Shown: in pieces, positions 20,860 to 20,886 of the stretch
How positions within the stretch are numbered: the first letter of the stretch is position 1
Layout: each line of letters starts with the position of its first letter
NCBI GenBank assembly: GCA_002782605.1
Contig: PFIF01000179.1
Span: 1 to 20,886, forward strand
Length of the DNA stretch: 20,886 bases
Direction of reading: 5' to 3'
DNA from: Deltaproteobacteria bacterium CG_4_8_14_3_um_filter_43_13
GTDB lineage: Bacteria; Desulfobacterota; UBA8473
Made by a program: the position numbers and the translations under genes
Notes under the pieces: generated by a model
The model's input: the letters and a program-made list of their open reading frames with translations, nothing else
What the model was told of the DNA's origin: nothing
Database searches by the model: none

Positions 20860-20886
20860 GATGAAGTCGTAAAAAGTCAAAAATCA
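20860..20886. repeat. MITE-like element, copy 4, cut by the window end
   Basis: GATGAAGTCGTAAAAAGTCA matches the left ends of the other copies (GATGR..TCGTAAAAAGTC). Only the first 27 bases are within the window. The flank ahead is AAGTTT. Confidence 0.6.

Overview
The window looks like chromosomal DNA from a strictly anaerobic bacterium of the Desulfobacterota ("Deltaproteobacteria") type, probably a sulfate reducer or a syntrophic relative. This rests on four things: a dissimilatory-type ATP sulfurylase; HdrB/HdrC-like redox proteins beside a B12-dependent acyl-CoA mutase; two subunits of the 2-hydroxyacyl-CoA dehydratase / benzoyl-CoA reductase family; and a HesB-like gene with an in-frame TGA that reads as selenocysteine. 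The assignment is inference, because there is no rRNA or other taxonomic marker.

Layout. Positions 1-4016 (+ strand) carry an alpha-glucan phosphorylase and a DUF6765-like protein. A bidirectional terminator follows at about 4093-4135. From 4160 to 16814 all thirteen genes are on the minus strand. In transcription order they are: a HesB/IscA-like selenoprotein; 2-hydroxyacyl-CoA dehydratase subunit A; a PHP-domain protein; an NDP-forming acyl-CoA synthetase alpha-type protein; dehydratase subunit B; dephospho-CoA kinase (coaE); a small exported protein; an RlpA-like SPOR lipoprotein; HdrC-like; HdrB-like; the acyl-CoA mutase large subunit; the mutase B12-binding subunit; and sat. From 17259 to the end the + strand carries a divergent, frameshifted phosphoglycerate kinase, a 30-residue AURKAIP1/COX24-type basic peptide, and a three-gene operon ending in a DnaC/IstB-like AAA+ ATPase.

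How the genes may work together (inference). Much of the minus-strand block handles CoA thioesters: CoA synthesis, acyl-CoA formation or conversion, radical-type dehydration or reduction, and carbon-skeleton rearrangement, with HdrBC as a likely electron carrier. The mutase differs from methylmalonyl-CoA mutase at most of the classical substrate-contacting positions I could align by eye, so its substrate is probably not methylmalonyl-CoA. The dehydratase activator (ASKHA ATPase) and HdrA are absent from the window.

The intergenic regions are full of small mobile-looking repeats. Three complete copies and one cut by the window edge share terminal inverted repeats of the form GATGR..TCGTAAAAAGTC and have AT-rich direct repeats at their ends. 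One appears to supply the ribosome-binding site and GTG start of the RlpA gene. Another separates the two halves of the dehydratase cluster. I saw no CRISPR array, tRNA, rRNA or complete insertion sequence.
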